6,136 nt of DNA from Lysobacterales bacterium (lineage in GTDB: Bacteria; Pseudomonadota; Gammaproteobacteria; Xanthomonadales; SZUA-5), in assembly GCA_024710675.1 (NCBI GenBank), contig JANJUH010000249.1:1-6136 (forward strand). The letters are read 5' to 3'. A program made the position numbers and the translations under genes. Below the pieces are notes generated by a model that worked only from the letters and a program-made list of their open reading frames with translations, searched no databases and had not been told where the DNA came from. Below are positions 4,567 to 6,136 of this stretch, in pieces; position 1 is the first letter of the stretch; each line of letters opens with the position of its first letter.

Positions 4567-6136
4567 GCGAGCGCCTCCGCGAGCACCTCGCCGGCGCGCG
4601 ACCAGGCCAGCGCGTCGAGGGCGCGTTCCGGCCGCTCCAGCGCATGGCGATGGGCGCGGTCACGATGCAGGCGGACCAGGGCCTCGATCCAGTCCTCGGC
4701 ACGGTCGTGGCGCAGCAGGGAGGGCCAGTTGGCGTAGCCGCGCGCGCCGGCGGTGGTGCTCAGGCTGATGCGACCGGCGAGCAAGGACTCGGCAATCTTG
4801 AGCGCGGAACCGCGGGTGCCGAACTGTGGGTTGACGGAGCACAGCGCGCCGGCAAGCGCCTCGCCCGGGTCGGCGTAACCGGTCTCCACGGTGACCCCCG
4901 GGGCTGTCCTCAGATCCGCAGCCTCCGCACCCGCGAGGATGCGCAGCCGCGCGTCGGGCAGCGCGGCGCGCACGCCCGGCCAGACGGCGTCGAGCAGCCA
5001 GCGCAGGCCGTCGCGGTTGGGCGGATAGCGCAGCGCACCCATGAACAGCACGGGCGCTGCGTCGGCCGAGGGCTGCCACTGTCCGCGGCGGTCCTCGGCG
5101 CCGTTGGGGCAAAGCAGCGCGTCCGGTCGCGGAGCGGGATCGGCGGCACTGGCCCAGAGCACCCGGTCGTAGCGTGCCAGCAGCTGCTGGGCCGACGGCA
5201 TCCCCAGCCAGTCCTCGACGTCGTGCAAATCGAGCAGCCAGCGCTCGCCGCGACGCTCGCTGACCAGGCCCAGCAGTTCGCCATGGCAGACCAGGACGGC
5301 GTCGGGCGCGAGCACTGTCCGCCATTGGCGCAGTCGTCGGCGCAGCTCATCGTGGACATGGGCGCGCATGCGCTCGATTCCGGGGACTGCGGGTGCGGTC
5401 GGGCGGCCGCGAACGCCATCGATCCACCGGAACGGCGTGTACTCCAGTGCGGGCAGTTCCGGATCCTCGTCGGTCAACAGCGCGATGCGCCAGCCGCGCG
5501 TGCGCATGGCCTCGCCCAGCGCGAGCACGCGCCGCGCGCTGCCGTGGGTGGATGGCCACGGCGCAAAAGGCGTGACCATCAGCAGCACACGGCCGCTGTC
5601 GCTCCGCAGGGCCGGTCCGCTCAGGGCGGCATGCGGCGGGGCGGAGGGCGGCGCTGGCATCGGTGCCGCGGCCAAGGCATGCCGCGCCTCGGCGTTGAGC
5701 CGACGTTCTCGCCAGGCGCCGAACAGCACGCCGGGTCGATTCAGCTGTTCTTGCACCGGCTGCGGCGCCTGCGCGATGCACTGGTTCAGTTCGGCCCAGC
5801 TCAGTCGCCCGAGCCCATGGCGCAGTTCCAGCAGAAGGCGGTTGCGGGCGCGCAGCTGGCCGAGTGACTCGGGGCTCCATCGCGCCGTGGTCGTGGCGCC
5901 GCCCACGTGGTGCACGCGCGCTGCCGGCTGGTACAGGCTGGCCCAGCCTTCGCGCCAGGCGCGGATGCCCCAGTCGGTGTCCTCGAAGTAGGCGGGATCG
6001 TAGTGGCGGGCAGCGGCCAGGTGGCGGCGAAGCAGGGTCGTGCGGAACAGCGAGGCGCCGCCGCCGGCAAACAGCAGCGGGATCGGTGCAAAGATCCCCG
6101 GCGGCGGCTCGAGGTCCCAGGCCAAGGCGCTCGCGC
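4563..6136 (-). CDS. Fused glycosyltransferase: end of a GT2 domain joined to a complete GT4-like domain, 5' end outside the window
   Basis: The frame is open to the right edge, so the true start is not seen; a TTG at 6125-6123 is taken here as residue 1 for numbering only. Residues 19-83 match the end of a family 2 glycosyltransferase: FAGGGASLFR, then YFEDTDWGIRAWREGW (46-61) with the ED.D acidic motif, then ARVHHVGGAT (69-78). RARNRLLLELRHG (92-104) matches the helix that usually follows such domains. An Ala/Pro-rich linker (about 150-175) leads to a second enzyme: RVLLMVTPFAPWPSTHGSARR (179-199) begins an N-terminal Rossmann domain containing LLDLHDVEDW; VLFMGALRYPPNRDGLRWLL (near 357-376) begins the nucleotide-sugar-binding domain; SALKIAESLLAGRISLSTTAGA (440-461) is the donor-site segment of GT4 enzymes in the Glyco_trans_1_4 style. 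The first Glu of the EX7E motif is replaced by Arg, as is common in that subfamily. Likely cytoplasmic, adding two sugars during surface-glycan assembly; donors and acceptor unknown. Coupled to the methyltransferase downstream. Confidence 0.9.
   Translation of the reverse strand, partial: ASALAWDLEPPPGIFAPIPLLFAGGGASLFRTTLLRRHLAAARHYDPAYFEDTDWGIRAWREGWASLYQPAARVHHVGGATTTARWSPESLGQLRARNRLLLELRHGLGRLSWAELNQCIAQAPQPVQEQLNRPGVLFGAWRERRLNAEARHALAAAPMPAPPSAPPHAALSGPALRSDSGRVLLMVTPFAPWPSTHGSARRVLALGEAMRTRGWRIALLTDEDPELPALEYTPFRWIDGVRGRPTAPAVPGIERMRAHVHDELRRRLRQWRTVLAPDAVLVCHGELLGLVSERRGERWLLDLHDVEDWLGMPSAQQLLARYDRVLWASAADPAPRPDALLCPNGAEDRRGQWQPSADAAPVLFMGALRYPPNRDGLRWLLDAVWPGVRAALPDARLRILAGAEAADLRTAPGVTVETGYADPGEALAGALCSVNPQFGTRGSALKIAESLLAGRISLSTTAGARGYANWPSLLRHDRAEDWIEALVRLHRDRAHRHALERPERALDALAWSRAGEVLAEALA
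4574..4578 (-). promoter_or_regulatory. Strong Shine-Dalgarno inside the glycosyltransferase gene for the methyltransferase start
   Basis: On the minus strand GGAGG (complement of 4574-4578) stands seven bases before the ATG at 4566-4564. It lies within the last codons of the glycosyltransferase, whose TGA (4565-4563) shares bases with that ATG. This supports translational coupling and fixes the methyltransferase start. Confidence 0.85.

Noticed and set aside
4644..5867. A 407-codon plus-strand open frame across the glycosyltransferase region
   Set aside because: Composition is that of an antisense shadow (Gln, Arg, Ala, Gly), whereas the minus strand shows clear GT2 and GT4 motifs and coupling to the next gene.

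Overview
This is a GC-rich window, read by eye as typical of a gammaproteobacterium in or near the Lysobacterales (Xanthomonadales). That placement is an inference. It rests on the GC-rich third codon positions, on an Enzyme I of the proteobacterial 'GTNDLIQYTLA.DR' type, and on two traits I associate with secreted proteins of this group: the C-terminal tail GLFRNGFED on one exported protein, and a C-terminal module opening with GSYYDPARNGEG on another.

Layout: (1) 1-544, plus strand: the 3' end of the gene for PTS Enzyme I (ptsI), cut by the left edge. (2) 545-942: a gene-free stretch with a perfect dyad, a convincing Rho-independent terminator at 671-702, and a small dyad just ahead of the next gene. 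(3) 943-2628, plus: an exported 561-residue protein of unknown function, which I read as seven repeats of a beta-propeller-like unit followed by the FRNGFE tail. (4) 2773-3768, plus: a second exported protein of 331 residues with six cysteines and a distinct C-terminal module. (5) 3784-4566, minus: a class I SAM-dependent methyltransferase. (6) 4563-6136, minus: a large glycosyltransferase cut by the right edge, which joins the end of a GT2 domain to a complete GT4-like domain.

The two minus-strand genes overlap by four bases (ATGA), with a strong Shine-Dalgarno inside the upstream gene, so they are almost certainly co-translated. Together they suggest assembly and methylation of a surface glycan or glycoconjugate. 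The two exported plus-strand genes lie next to each other but are separated by 144 bases containing a hairpin, so they may be transcribed separately. They converge on the glycan operon with only 15 bases between stop codons. ptsI ends in its own terminator and appears functionally unrelated to what follows.

I see no mobile element, CRISPR array, tRNA, rRNA, or recognisable defence or toxin system. The least explained parts are the two exported proteins and the fused glycosyltransferase.
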